NCBI GenBank assembly: GCA_036563485.1
Contig: DATCMI010000001.1
Location: 1,675,501-1,739,500, forward strand
Reading direction: 5' to 3'
Origin: Sphingomicrobium sp.
Lineage (GTDB): Bacteria > Pseudomonadota > Alphaproteobacteria > Sphingomonadales > Sphingomonadaceae
Length of the DNA: 64,000 nucleotides
In this document: in pieces, positions 16,622 through 25,886 of the stretch
Position numbering within the stretch: position 1 is the stretch's first letter
Layout of the letters: each line of letters opens with the position of its first letter
Translations under genes and position numbers: made by a program
The notes under the pieces: model-generated
The model's input: the letters and a program-made list of their open reading frames with translations, nothing else
Databases searched by the model: none
What the model was told of the DNA's origin: nothing

Positions 16622-17167
16622 ATGTCCAGACTGCTCATCGGGTGCGGCATTGCGGCGCTTGCCGCGAACTCCGCCGCTCCTGCAAGTGCGGCGCAGCCGC
16701 TGATCGCCAGCCAGTTTCCGGCGCGTATCCTCGCCTCGCACAATGCGGTGCGCGCTTCAGTCGGCGTGCCGCCGCTGGCGTGGGACAATGCGCTCGGCAA
16801 CAGTGCCGCCGCTTATGCGCAGCGGCTGGCCCTCACCAACGTCTTCCAGCACTCGGACCGCAAATCGCGGCCGGGCGTCGGCGAGAATTTGTGGATGGGC
16901 ACGCGCGGCGCCTATTCGCTCGAAACGATGGTTGGCGGCTGGGCGTCGGAGCGGCGCTACTTCGTCCCCGGCATCTTCCCGAACAACAGCACGACCGGCA
17001 ATTGGATCGACGTCGGCCATTATACGCAGATGATCTGGCCGAGTGTGCAGCGCGTCGGCTGCGCGGTCGCCGCAAACGCGCGCACGGAATATCTCGTCTG
17101 CCACTATTCGCCGAAGGGCAATATCGACGGGAAGTGGGTCGGCCCGGGCCGCGCCGAGCGCGGCTAG
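16622..17167 (+). CDS. CAP/SCP domain secreted protein
   Basis: The 181-residue protein has a signal peptide (cleavage near ASA-AQ, residues 21-24). It carries the CAP superfamily motifs: HNAVRASVGVPPLAWD, FQHSDRKSRPGVGENLW, DVGHYTQMIW and YLVCHYSPKGN. Bacterial CAP proteins are exported and bind lipids or metals, and their roles are unclear. An A-rich leader and GGGGGAATTCACG precede the ATG. It ends directly next to the convergent DUF4112 gene. Confidence 0.9.
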   Translation: MSRLLIGCGIAALAANSAAPASAAQPLIASQFPARILASHNAVRASVGVPPLAWDNALGNSAAAYAQRLALTNVFQHSDRKSRPGVGENLWMGTRGAYSLETMVGGWASERRYFVPGIFPNNSTTGNWIDVGHYTQMIWPSVQRVGCAVAANARTEYLVCHYSPKGNIDGKWVGPGRAERG

Positions 17168-17587
17168 CTATGGCGCCCGGCGAGCCTCCGCCTCGATGGT
17201 GCGGGTGCCCGGGTGGTGCTTGTCGAGGTGGCGCTTGATCATCCGCAGGTTGCGGGTGTTCGACCGAAAGAAGAAGTCGGGCACTGCGCCGACGAACGGG
17301 ATGAGGCCCAAGAGCCAGTCGACGCCGACATTGCCGGCCATTCGGCTGATATGCCATTTCGACATGCCGAGGTTGCGCGCTTCCCAGGCGAGATAGGCGC
17401 CGAGCGCGGCTGCTGCCGTCGGCCCGACACCCGGGATGAAGTCGAGCAGGACGTCGAGGCCTACCGGGCGGTTGATCCCCGGAATGACGACGATCCGCTC
17501 GAGGATCTTCTCCATCGCTTCGACCCGCTGCCGGACAGCCTGCGGATCGGTGCCGACGGGCGGAAAGGAGCTTCTGCGATCCGTCAC
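17168..17587 (-). CDS. DUF4112 domain protein
   Basis: The 139-residue protein contains the DUF4112 features: VGLDVLLDFIPGVGPTAAAA, a hydrophobic helical hairpin, and DWLLGLIPFVGAVPDFFFRS. A basic tail with His-Pro follows. It is likely a small membrane-associated protein of unknown function. The GTG at 17587 follows the upstream ABC-lipoprotein stop by one base. The frame is open further upstream but that part lies inside the lipoprotein gene. Confidence 0.8.
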   Translation of the reverse strand: MTDRRSSFPPVGTDPQAVRQRVEAMEKILERIVVIPGINRPVGLDVLLDFIPGVGPTAAAALGAYLAWEARNLGMSKWHISRMAGNVGVDWLLGLIPFVGAVPDFFFRSNTRNLRMIKRHLDKHHPGTRTIEAEARRAP

Positions 17588-17588
17588 G

Positions 17589-19040
17589 TCAGTCTCCTGC
17601 GGGCTTTCCTTCGAGGTCGGTGAGCGTGTGACGGGCGTAACGGTTCCCGGCGAAGGTCTGGATGCGCCGCGACACGAGTGACCAGCGGACCGGCGCCGCA
17701 ATCGGCATGAACAGCTGCGCGTCGTCGATGCGCCCGGCCGCCTGCGCGAGCAGCGCGTAGCGCTCTGCCGGGGTCGCAGACTGACGCGCCGCCTCCATCA
17801 TCGCGTCGATCTCCGAGTTGCAGACGCGCGCCGCGGCGCAGCGGAAATAGCGCACGAACCAGGCGGGGGATGCCGAGGGTGCGACCTCGTCGATCAGGGC
17901 GAAGTCTGCGTTTCCGCGGCTGGCTGCCCGCTCGACGGTAAAGCCGAGCGCGCCCCAGCTGTGCTGAATCACACCAAGCAGCATGTCGGCGCCCGGCCCG
18001 TCGGGCAAGGCTAGCCGGATCGGCCGCTTCGGCCCGGTGCCGCTCAGCCGAGCGGCCTCCGCCTGCAGCGCGGGCAAGCGCTCGGCGAGCGGCGTTGCAG
18101 TCCAAGGCGGGGCAGCAGGCGCCGGAACGCCGTCCAGGCCAGGCTCGAGCAGCGTGGCGCGCGGGGTGAGGCCGGGGACGCTGAGCGCGGTGACAAAGGC
18201 GTCGCGGTCGATCGCGCGGTTCAGCACATCCCGGAGCTCTGAATTTGCCAAGGGCCCGTCCTTGGCAAGCGGCACGAGCCCGAACAGCCCCGAAGCAGGA
18301 TCGAAGCGAAGAGCGTTGCGGTCGAGCTTCGTGCCCCGTGCCCAGGGCAGGTCCACGAACGTCCCGCCGAGCACCAGGTCCGCCTTGCCTGCCGCGAAGC
18401 TGCGGACCGCGTCCTCGGCGTCGGCGGCGTCGAGGACGAGCTGCTCTTTCGTGGTCTGCTCATCGTCCACGGTGACGATCTCACGCGTGAGCTTGAAGGC
18501 TCCGTTGCTTCGTTCGGCGGTAAACGGCCCTGTGCCCTTGCCGTCGCGCAGGATCCCCATTTCCGGTTGAGCGAGCAGCGCCAGCAGGTCGGTTCGGGGC
18601 GAGATCAGACTGATTTCGATCACGCGGTCGGTCATCGCGACGATGTCTTCAACCGACCCGAACCGGTCTTTCAGGTCGTTCTTGCTGCGCGCCGCGATTT
18701 GGCGCTTGAGGATCCGGACCACCTGCTCGGCAGTGATCTTCCGCCCGTCGGGCCAGGTCGCCGGCTGCAGTCGAAAGATGTAGCTGAGCCCATCGGGACT
18801 GACCGTCCAGCGCTCGGCAAGGCCGGCCACAATGTTCCCCGCAGCATCGAAGCGAACAAGGCCCTGCGCGGTGGTGGCGAGGAGCAGTTTGTCGGGCGCG
18901 GTTAGGGGTCCCAGCGCCGGGTCGCGGAGCTTCGGCTCGTTTCCGATCACCAGCACCTTGATCGTGCCTTCGGGTTGCTTGCGGCACGCAGCGGGCGCGA
19001 CGGCAATCGCGGCGAGCATGATCAGTGCGGCGATGCGCAT
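17589..19040 (-). CDS. ABC transporter solute-binding lipoprotein, peptide/nickel type
   Basis: The 483-residue protein has a lipoprotein signal with APAAC, predicted lipidation at Cys19. It has an SBP family 5 fold: the N-terminal part includes GLAERWTVSPDGLSYIFRL and TWPDGRKITAEQV, both typical of oligopeptide-binding proteins. It would bind peptides or similar ligands in the periplasm, but no permease or ATPase genes are adjacent, so it is an orphan. The ATG at 19040 was chosen for its signal peptide. It is translationally close to the downstream DUF4112 gene. Confidence 0.82.
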   Translation of the reverse strand: MRIAALIMLAAIAVAPAACRKQPEGTIKVLVIGNEPKLRDPALGPLTAPDKLLLATTAQGLVRFDAAGNIVAGLAERWTVSPDGLSYIFRLQPATWPDGRKITAEQVVRILKRQIAARSKNDLKDRFGSVEDIVAMTDRVIEISLISPRTDLLALLAQPEMGILRDGKGTGPFTAERSNGAFKLTREIVTVDDEQTTKEQLVLDAADAEDAVRSFAAGKADLVLGGTFVDLPWARGTKLDRNALRFDPASGLFGLVPLAKDGPLANSELRDVLNRAIDRDAFVTALSVPGLTPRATLLEPGLDGVPAPAAPPWTATPLAERLPALQAEAARLSGTGPKRPIRLALPDGPGADMLLGVIQHSWGALGFTVERAASRGNADFALIDEVAPSASPAWFVRYFRCAAARVCNSEIDAMMEAARQSATPAERYALLAQAAGRIDDAQLFMPIAAPVRWSLVSRRIQTFAGNRYARHTLTDLEGKPAGD

Positions 19041-19153
19041 CGCCAGCGGTTTAGCCGCAAGTGACGGTTCAGCAAGCGTCTGGATTATTCGTGCGTGCTG
19101 TTTTACTGGACTAAGGCAGCGTAAGCGCTTGCGCGGGAAGGTTTGACGCGTCG

Positions 19154-21127
19154 ATGGTCGATACGGACGGGATCTGGAGCCGCGACGGCGTTCCCATCGA
19201 GGAGCTTCCCGACCCGCTCGCGCCGGAATGGCCGGTCCCGCCGCCAGCCGAAGCCGAGGAGCCGGCAAAGAAGAAGCGCCGGCGCTGGCCAATCTACCTC
19301 TACACGGTGTCGGCGATCCTGCTGCTCACGCTCGTCTGGCTGATCTTCACGGCACCCCTGTCGCGCGCGCTCGAGCCGCTCGACGATCCGGCGCTGCTCC
19401 TGCAGGCCGATGACGGCCGGGCCATCGCGCGCCGCGGTGCGGTCAAGGAAGCGCCGGTCGACGTCACGAAATTGAATGCAATCACGCCGGCGGCGTTCGT
19501 CGCGATCGAGGACCGCCGCTTCTACCGCCACTGGGGGATCGATCCGCGCGCAATCGGGCGGGCATTCGTCACCAACCTTCGTGGCGGGGGTGTGCGCCAG
19601 GGCGGCAGCACCATCACTCAGCAGCTGGCCAAGACCAACTTCCTGTCGGGCGACCGGACGATCAAGCGCAAGGCGCAGGAAGTGATCATCGCCTTCTGGC
19701 TCGAAGCCTGGCTGACGAAGGAAGATATCCTCTCGCGTTACCTGTCCAGCGTCTATTTCGGCGACGGCGTCTACGGCCTTCGAGCCGCTGCGCACCATTA
19801 TTTTGACCGCGATCCGGAGCGGCTGACGCTGGCGCAGTCGGCGATGCTCGCGGGCATGGTGCAGGCGCCGTCGCGGCTGGCGCCGACGCACAATCTCGCT
19901 GGCGCCCAAAAGCGCGCAGGGCTGGTGCTCAAAGCAATGGCAGACACCGGCGCGATCACTCCGGCACGGGCGAAGGCGGTGAAACATGCACGGCCGGTCC
20001 CGCAGGGGTCGACCCTGCCGACCGGGTCCTATTTTGCCGATTGGGTCACGCCGCAGGCGCAGGGCGTGCAGCCGCCCGATTTCGGCGAAGTGAAGGTCCG
20101 CACCACGCTCGACCGCACACTCCAGAAAATGGCGGAGCGGGCAGTCGCCCGTGCCCCTGCCGGAGCCCAGGCGGCGATCGTCGCCATGCGCCCGGACGGT
20201 CGCGTCGTGGCGATGGTCGGGGGCCGCAGCTATCGCGAGTCCGCGTTCAACCGCGTTACGCAGGCGCGGCGGCAGCCGGGCTCCGCCTTCAAATTGTTCG
20301 TCTATCTTGCGGCGCTGCGCAGCGGCTGGACGCCGGACAGCATGATCGAGGACGAGCCGATCACCATCGACGGCTGGACCCCGGCGAACAGCGACCGGGT
20401 CTATCGCGGCAAGATCACGCTTCGCGAGGCGTTCGCCCGGTCGAGCAATGCGGCGACGGTGCGGCTGGCCGAGCAGGTCGGGCGCGGCAATGTGATCCGC
20501 GCCGCGCGGGACCTCGGCATTACCACTGCGCTGCCGGACAAGCCGAGCCTGGCGCTGGGGACAGCGGGAGTGAGCTTGCTCGAACTGACGTCAGCCTATG
20601 CGGCGATTGCCGGCGGGCGCTATCCGGTGGTCGCGCGCGGCTTGCCGGAGCGGCCGGAGGAGGGCGCGTTCGCGAGCTTCTTCCGGGGCGGCGGTTCTCT
20701 CGATCCGCGGCGTGACCGGGCAGCGATGCTCGACCTGCTCTACGCGGCTGCGAACAGCGGCACGGGGCGGCGGGCGGCGCTGTCCGTCGCGACCTTTGGC
20801 AAAACCGGTACGACGCAGGACAATCGGGACGCCTTGTTCGTGGGGTTCGCCGGAAACCTGGTGGTTGGCGTGTGGGTCGGGCGCGACGACGACAAGTCGC
20901 TTGGCGGCAAAGTCAGCGGCGGGACGGTGCCGGCGCAGATCTGGCGCAACTTCATGGCTTCGGCGCTGTCGGTCGACCGTGCGGCGGGCCCGCCGGTGCC
21001 GGAGCGCTACCGGCGCAAGCAACTGCCGTCGCAGAGTCCGCTGCCGCCCGCTTGGAGCGACGCGACCAAGGAACTGCGCGATGCCGCGGAGGCGTTGCAG
21101 GAGATTTTCGGAGCTTCCGAACGCTAG
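19154..21127 (+). CDS. Class A penicillin-binding protein (transglycosylase/transpeptidase)
   Basis: The 657-residue protein has a Pro/charged cytoplasmic tail and one transmembrane helix at about 46-66. A GT51 domain follows, with catalytic Glu119 in EDRRFYRHWG and GGSTITQQLAK. The transpeptidase domain has SxxK at Ser377-Lys380 (QPGSAFK), SSN at 430-432 and KTGT at 550-553. It polymerises glycan and cross-links peptides of peptidoglycan in the periplasm. It is smaller than PBP1a of enterics and lacks the OB insert. It is divergent from the ABC lipoprotein gene. Confidence 0.92.
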   Translation: MVDTDGIWSRDGVPIEELPDPLAPEWPVPPPAEAEEPAKKKRRRWPIYLYTVSAILLLTLVWLIFTAPLSRALEPLDDPALLLQADDGRAIARRGAVKEAPVDVTKLNAITPAAFVAIEDRRFYRHWGIDPRAIGRAFVTNLRGGGVRQGGSTITQQLAKTNFLSGDRTIKRKAQEVIIAFWLEAWLTKEDILSRYLSSVYFGDGVYGLRAAAHHYFDRDPERLTLAQSAMLAGMVQAPSRLAPTHNLAGAQKRAGLVLKAMADTGAITPARAKAVKHARPVPQGSTLPTGSYFADWVTPQAQGVQPPDFGEVKVRTTLDRTLQKMAERAVARAPAGAQAAIVAMRPDGRVVAMVGGRSYRESAFNRVTQARRQPGSAFKLFVYLAALRSGWTPDSMIEDEPITIDGWTPANSDRVYRGKITLREAFARSSNAATVRLAEQVGRGNVIRAARDLGITTALPDKPSLALGTAGVSLLELTSAYAAIAGGRYPVVARGLPERPEEGAFASFFRGGGSLDPRRDRAAMLDLLYAAANSGTGRRAALSVATFGKTGTTQDNRDALFVGFAGNLVVGVWVGRDDDKSLGGKVSGGTVPAQIWRNFMASALSVDRAAGPPVPERYRRKQLPSQSPLPPAWSDATKELRDAAEALQEIFGASER

Positions 21128-21252
21128 TTATCTAAAGTAAAAAATTTCGGCGGAACTTAACCGTTCTTCAACCACATCGGCGCAGATTGCCCACATCGAC
21201 GCGCTGGACGCGGAGGTGAGGCGTATCTGTTAAGCCATGTGGGAGACCGGAG

Positions 21253-21414
21253 ATGGCGAAGTTCCTGAAGCTTCTTAAGAACAACAAGGGCGCGACCGCC
21301 ATTGAATATGGTCTGATCGCGGCCCTGATTGCGGTTGCGGCGATCGCTGCCATGGGCAACATCGGCAACGGCCTGAAGAACACGTTCAACAACGTGGGCA
21401 ACAACCTGGCGTAA
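21253..21414 (+). CDS. Flp/Fap family type IVb pilin
   Basis: The 53-residue prepilin has a short basic leader ending NKG, the predicted prepilin peptidase site. The hydrophobic helix with ATAIEYGLIAALIAV and the conserved Glu follow. This is the standard Flp pilin. GGAGAT lies just before the ATG. No tad or cpa genes are adjacent. A strong terminator follows, so it is transcribed alone. A TadG-like gene occurs at the right end of the window, 42 kb away. Confidence 0.9.
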   Translation: MAKFLKLLKNNKGATAIEYGLIAALIAVAAIAAMGNIGNGLKNTFNNVGNNLA

Positions 21415-21437
21415 CCGCCGGGCCGAGCCGAAAACAC

Positions 21438-21469
21438 AAAACGGCGGCGCCGAAGGGTGCCGCCGTTTT
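21438..21469. terminator. Strong intrinsic terminator after the Flp pilin gene
   Basis: Perfect 11-bp arms AAAACGGCGGC and GCCGCCGTTTT give both an A-run and a T-run, so it can act in both directions. It would also stop transcripts from the tRNA-Ala on the opposite strand. Confidence 0.85.
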
Positions 21470-21496
21470 CATATGCGCTTAGCGCAATTTGGAAGG

Positions 21497-21572
21497 TGGT
21501 GGAGCCGAGGGGGATCGAACCCCTGACCTTCGCAATGCCATTGCGACGCTCTCCCAGCTGAGCTACGGCCCC
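21497..21572 (-). tRNA. tRNA-Ala(GGC)
   Basis: The 76-nt cloverleaf folds fully, with CCA encoded. The acceptor stem GGGGCCG pairs with CGGCTCC and includes the G3-U70 wobble, the identity element of tRNA-Ala. The D arm is GCTC/GAGC, the T loop is TTCGATC, and the anticodon loop ATGGCAT gives anticodon GGC. Confidence 0.97.
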
Positions 21573-21653
21573 ACGTCTTCAAGCGCCTCTAGGCCAAATT
21601 TCCCCCGCTGGAAAAGGGGGAAATCTTCAGCCCGGGCGCTGCACCTCGCGAAT

Positions 21654-21974
21654 TTAGCTTTCGTCGTCCTCACTGGCGGTCTCGACTCCAAGGTCGTCGT
21701 CGCCGGTTTCGAGATCGACTTCCTCGTCGGCGCTGACTTCCTCATCCTCGTCGATCGCGAGATCGTCCGCGGCGAGATCGTCGTCGGCCTTTTCGGGTTC
21801 CTTGGCGGTCGGCGCCGCTTCAAAGGCGAGCGGCTGCTTCGACTTCAGCACCGGTTCCGGGACCCAGTCGTTCCCGCATTCGATGCAGTGGACCGGATCT
21901 TCGTTGCCGAGGTCGTAAAAGCGGGTCGAGCACTTGGGGCAAGTGCGCTTGGTGCCCCATTCGGGCTTCACCAT
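21654..21974 (-). CDS. TIGR02300 family protein (FYDLN acid)
   Basis: The 106-residue protein opens MVKPEWGTKRTCPKCSTRFYD. Two CxxC pairs (CPKC and CIEC) form a likely zinc ribbon, and a strongly acidic C-terminal half rich in Asp and Glu follows. This is the alphaproteobacterial TIGR02300 family, of unknown function. The ATG at 21974 matches the family start. In-frame sequence upstream is antisense to the cmk gene and not coding. It is divergent from cmk. Confidence 0.9.
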   Translation of the reverse strand: MVKPEWGTKRTCPKCSTRFYDLGNEDPVHCIECGNDWVPEPVLKSKQPLAFEAAPTAKEPEKADDDLAADDLAIDEDEEVSADEEVDLETGDDDLGVETASEDDES

Positions 21975-22086
21975 GGTGAGTTTCAACTCCAGTAGAAAAG
22001 GCGTGGTTTGCCGGTCTCGCCGGCTTCGGCGGGGCGCCTTGCCATAGGCATATGCCCCTGTCAAAGCAGCCGCCTCACCGGAGGAA

Positions 22087-22746
22087 ATGGGATTGGCAGA
22101 CAGCGATAAAAAGGGGGCGGTGATCGCGGTCGACGGCCCGGCGGCAAGCGGAAAGGGTACGGTTGCGCGGGCGCTCGCCGAGCATCTCGGCCTGCCGCAC
22201 ATGGACACCGGCCTGCTGTATCGCGCGGTCGCGCTCAACCTGTGGCGCTGGGGCGGCAATCCCGGCAACGAGTTCGAGGCGCTCCGCGCTTGTGACGATT
22301 TGAGCTTCGACCCCGACGACCCGGAGCTGCGGAGCGAGCCGGTCTCGCGCATCGCGTCACATGTTTCCGTCTATCAATCCGTCCGTTCGGCGCTTCTCGA
22401 GCGGCAGCAGCAATTCGCCGCGCAGGACGGTGGCGCGGTGCTCGACGGGCGTGACATCGGCACCGTCGTCGCCCCCAATGCCGACGTGAAGCTGTTCGTG
22501 ACCGCGGCGCCGGAAGTACGCGCGGAGCGCCGGCTGAAGGAGCTGAAAGGCCGGGGCATGGACGCCCATTTCGACGAGGTGCTGACCGACATCCGCGCCC
22601 GCGACGAGCAGGATTCGAGCCGGGAGGCCGCGCCGCTTCGCACCGCCGAGGATGCCATTGTCCTCGACACCAGCGACCTTGATGTCGAGGCGGCGATCGC
22701 GGCTGCAATCAGGCTCGTCGAAGAGCGCCTCCCCGCCCGAAACTGA
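22087..22746 (+). CDS. cmk: Cytidylate kinase
   Basis: The 219-residue P-loop kinase has GPAASGKGT near residue 17, MDTGLLYRAVA, the DGRDIGTVV motif and the LID region with RARDEQDSSREAAPL. It phosphorylates CMP and dCMP with ATP in the cytoplasm. An ACCGGAGGAA site precedes the ATG. In many proteobacteria cmk lies directly before rpsA; here rpsA is 6 kb further on. Confidence 0.95.
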   Translation: MGLADSDKKGAVIAVDGPAASGKGTVARALAEHLGLPHMDTGLLYRAVALNLWRWGGNPGNEFEALRACDDLSFDPDDPELRSEPVSRIASHVSVYQSVRSALLERQQQFAAQDGGAVLDGRDIGTVVAPNADVKLFVTAAPEVRAERRLKELKGRGMDAHFDEVLTDIRARDEQDSSREAAPLRTAEDAIVLDTSDLDVEAAIAAAIRLVEERLPARN

Positions 22747-22800
22747 CGGGTAGGAGAATTTTCACCTCCGTCTGGCATCAGGGTCAGGGGCAAGAGGTGA

Positions 22801-24399
22801 ATGATTGTGAACCGAGGTAGAAACCAGGCCGTCCGCATCGCGAGCAGCCATGTGATCATCACGTGCGCGACGCTGGCGGCGATATTGCTGTTTGTCGCGC
22901 TTGCGAGCCGCGTCCTCCCCGCCGCAATGCAAGGCGTCGCGTCTGATCCCGCAGGTATCCTGCCGGTTGCCTTGATGCTCAACATCGCAATCATTCTGTT
23001 CGGCTGGCGCCGGTCGAAGGACCTTAAGGAAGCGCTCGACGCCTATGAAGCGGCCGAGCGGCTTGCCCACCGCAATGCCAACACGGACCCGGCGACAGGC
23101 CTCGCGAACCGTCGCGAGCTCATGCGGGTGTTGAACGAACGGTTGGCCAGCGCCGAGCCCGGCGTCCTGCTTCTCCTCGACCTCGACCATTTCAAGCGCG
23201 TCAACGACCTCCATGGGCATGCGGCCGGCGACAGGATCCTTACCGCAGTTGCCGAAGCGCTCGAGAAAAGTGCGCCCGAAGGGGCCTGCTGCGCACGCAT
23301 GGGCGGCGACGAGTTCGCGATGCTTCTGCCGGCCGCTGATCCGCCCGGCGCGGAGCGCGTGGCGCGCGCCATTCAGTCGCACTTGACCCGCCCGGTGACG
23401 GTCGAGGGCGCACAATTGCAGATCTCCGCCTCAATCGGTCTCGCGGGCCTCGATGCACGGTCGGACGAAGAAACGGCGCTGCGGCGAAGCGATGTCGCGC
23501 TTTACGCTGCCAAGCGCGGCGGCCGAAACAGTTTCGCCTGGTTCGACGAGCACCTCGAGATCGAGTTGTCGGACCGCTTGAAGCTCGAGGAAGATATTCG
23601 CCTCGGCATCCGCCGCGGCGAGTTCGTGCCTTATTTCCAGCCGCTGATCGATCTGGCCAGCCAGCAGATCGTCGGGTTCGAGGCGCTGGCGCGCTGGCGT
23701 TCCGCGGACGGCAGCGTGCTCGATGCCGAGAATTTCATCGAGGCCGCCGAGCGCACCGGGCTGATCGGTCCGCTGACGCTCAGCATCGTGGAGCAGGCAA
23801 TGCGCCACGGCCGCGACTGGCCGGGCGATCTCAAGCTTGCGGTCAACATCTCGCCGATCCAGTTCCGCGACGCGTCGCTCGCCGAGCAAATCCTGAAGTT
23901 GCTGGCAACGACGGGCTTTCCGCCGAACCGGCTGGAGATCGAGATCACCGAAGCCTCACTGCTCGAGGACCGCGAACAGGTGATGACGATCATCGAGAGC
24001 CTGAAGAATGTTGGCGTGCGGATCTCGCTCGACGATTTCGGCACCGGTTATGCGAGCCTGGCGCAGGTCAACCGCCTGCCGCTCGACCGCATCAAGATCG
24101 ACAAGAGCTTCATCACGACCATCGTGAAGAGCAAGCGGACCGCGGAGATCGTTAACACGATCGCGGCGCTCGGCCATACGCTGGACGTGCCGATCAGCGC
24201 GGAGGGTGTGGAGTCGGAGCAGATCCGCGCTGCCCTCGAGCAATTCGGCTGTTCGGAAGCCCAAGGCTGGCTGTTCGGCCGTGCCGTTTCGAGCGACGCG
24301 GTGAAGACGTTCCTGCGCATGAGCGAGGCCGGCATCGGCCCCGAGCAGGGACTGCCGGGCGCGATCCCCGCGCGGGTCCGCCGCAGCCGCTCGGCCTAA
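22801..24399 (+). CDS. Bifunctional diguanylate cyclase/phosphodiesterase (GGDEF-EAL)
   Basis: The 532-residue protein has two N-terminal transmembrane helices (about 15-37 and 51-69). The GGDEF domain has an intact LDLDHFKRVND metal site and GGDEF at 168-172. The EAL domain has EAL at 294-296, EITE, DDFGTGYAS, KIDKSF and EGVE. Both activities look possible: synthesis and hydrolysis of cyclic di-GMP at the inner membrane. The allosteric RxxD I-site before GGDEF is missing. It is paralogous to the protein at 31113-32714, sharing an LNxAxILFGWRR segment after the second helix. Confidence 0.93.
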   Translation: MIVNRGRNQAVRIASSHVIITCATLAAILLFVALASRVLPAAMQGVASDPAGILPVALMLNIAIILFGWRRSKDLKEALDAYEAAERLAHRNANTDPATGLANRRELMRVLNERLASAEPGVLLLLDLDHFKRVNDLHGHAAGDRILTAVAEALEKSAPEGACCARMGGDEFAMLLPAADPPGAERVARAIQSHLTRPVTVEGAQLQISASIGLAGLDARSDEETALRRSDVALYAAKRGGRNSFAWFDEHLEIELSDRLKLEEDIRLGIRRGEFVPYFQPLIDLASQQIVGFEALARWRSADGSVLDAENFIEAAERTGLIGPLTLSIVEQAMRHGRDWPGDLKLAVNISPIQFRDASLAEQILKLLATTGFPPNRLEIEITEASLLEDREQVMTIIESLKNVGVRISLDDFGTGYASLAQVNRLPLDRIKIDKSFITTIVKSKRTAEIVNTIAALGHTLDVPISAEGVESEQIRAALEQFGCSEAQGWLFGRAVSSDAVKTFLRMSEAGIGPEQGLPGAIPARVRRSRSA

Positions 24400-25886
24400 G
24401 CGTTCGCCGAGCGCATCCGCGCGATCAATTCGCGCACCCCCGGCCGCTGCCCCTGCGACAGAAGGCTGGCCCGGAACAGCCGCCCGAGGAGCACGAGCTC
24501 TGCGGCGGTGAACAGCGCCAGCACGACCGCGGTGCCGAGCACCTCCCAGGTCGGAATGCCCATGCCCAGCCGCGCCAGCACCGCAAACGGCGTCCAGATC
24601 GGGAACCAGGTAATGACCTCGATGAGCGCGCCGCCATTGTTGCCGCGGATGACCGCCTGCATCAGCAAAGTGATCGGCATGAGGATGAGGAGCAGCACGG
24701 GCATCAAATAGCCCTGCGCATCGCGCATCGAATCGCTCATCGCACCGATCGCAACGAACAGGATGGCGATGGCGACGTAGCCGACGATGAAGAAGTAGAT
24801 CATTGCGAGGATGGTGCCGGGCGAGCTCAACGGGTCGAGGGCCGGGCGGATGAGGTCGGCGATGGCGCCGTGCGTCGCATAAGCAGCGAACAGGCCGGCT
24901 GCCGTCCACACTGCGATCATGAAGAGGCCGACGCCGGCGGTGCCGAGCAGCTTGCCGTACATCAGTTCTTCGGGACTGACGCAGGCGAGCACCGTTTCGA
25001 GGAGCTTGTTCGAGCGCTCCTCGACCGTGCCCTGGAGCATCCAGCTGCCCGACAGCATCAGCGCCATCATCAGCATGTAGGAGGCAGCGAGCGGAAGGAT
25101 CGACCGAACCAGCATGGATTCGCGGGCGCCGCCCCCCGGTGGCGGGGTGGAGATGGAGAGGGCGGGGGTGATCGTGCTGGCGCCCTCAGCCGCTTCCGCT
25201 GACACGCCCTGCGTTTCGAGGAAGCGGGTGCGCAGGTCACGGGTAAGCACCTGCTGGACCACGGCCACGAACTGAGGGGAGGGATCGCGATTGGCCCAAA
25301 GGCGGGCAACCGGGCTGGGTCCGAAGTCGGCCGGGATCAGGAGCACGTAGTCGACCGGCTCGGCCTTCTTGTCGGTCGGTTTGAGGACCGGCTGCAGCGC
25401 GGCGTCGAGGCCGGCATCCGGCACCTTCGCAACCGAGGCCGGGGCGGCGACCAGTTCATATTCGGGCTTCGGCGCCTTGAACTCGGGCGTGTCCTCGTCC
25501 TTCACCCGAGCGATCGTGGCCTGGGCCGCGGCGACGCCGCCGGCGGCGATGAAGCGCTCGACATCGGCGTCGCTGTACCAACGGTCATGCTGCGCCCAGA
25601 GCGCACGCGGGTCGGCACGCTCGAGGCGGTGGCGCTGAACGTAGCGGGACAGCTTTGCCAGCGCCTCTCGGTTCTGGTCGAGCGCCAGGCGCTGCTGCAG
25701 GGCACGCGCTTCGCCGCCGCTGCGGTCGATGATCATGACCCGGTCGGGCTCATCCTTGTCGATGAACCGCGGTGCGACGGCACCGAGCGCAATCGACAGG
25801 GGAAGGATCAGGAGCGTCAGCCAGAAGCTGCGCATGCTCGCGATCTGGCGAAACTCGCGAGCGGCGACGATCAGGATGTTCTTCAT
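24396..25886 (-). CDS. ABC-2 type transporter permease, NatB-like
   Basis: The 496-residue protein has an N-terminal transmembrane helix and a long periplasmic domain (about 50-270), then five to six helices. GTVEERSNKLLETVLACVSP near residue 300 is the hallmark of NatB/ABC-2 permeases. With the ATPase encoded upstream it probably forms an exporter related to the sodium exporter NatAB. The substrate is not certain. The ATG overlaps the ATPase stop by 4 bp. The 3' end overlaps the convergent GGDEF-EAL gene by 4 bp. Confidence 0.85.
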   Translation of the reverse strand: MKNILIVAAREFRQIASMRSFWLTLLILPLSIALGAVAPRFIDKDEPDRVMIIDRSGGEARALQQRLALDQNREALAKLSRYVQRHRLERADPRALWAQHDRWYSDADVERFIAAGGVAAAQATIARVKDEDTPEFKAPKPEYELVAAPASVAKVPDAGLDAALQPVLKPTDKKAEPVDYVLLIPADFGPSPVARLWANRDPSPQFVAVVQQVLTRDLRTRFLETQGVSAEAAEGASTITPALSISTPPPGGGARESMLVRSILPLAASYMLMMALMLSGSWMLQGTVEERSNKLLETVLACVSPEELMYGKLLGTAGVGLFMIAVWTAAGLFAAYATHGAIADLIRPALDPLSSPGTILAMIYFFIVGYVAIAILFVAIGAMSDSMRDAQGYLMPVLLLILMPITLLMQAVIRGNNGGALIEVITWFPIWTPFAVLARLGMGIPTWEVLGTAVVLALFTAAELVLLGRLFRASLLSQGQRPGVRELIARMRSANA

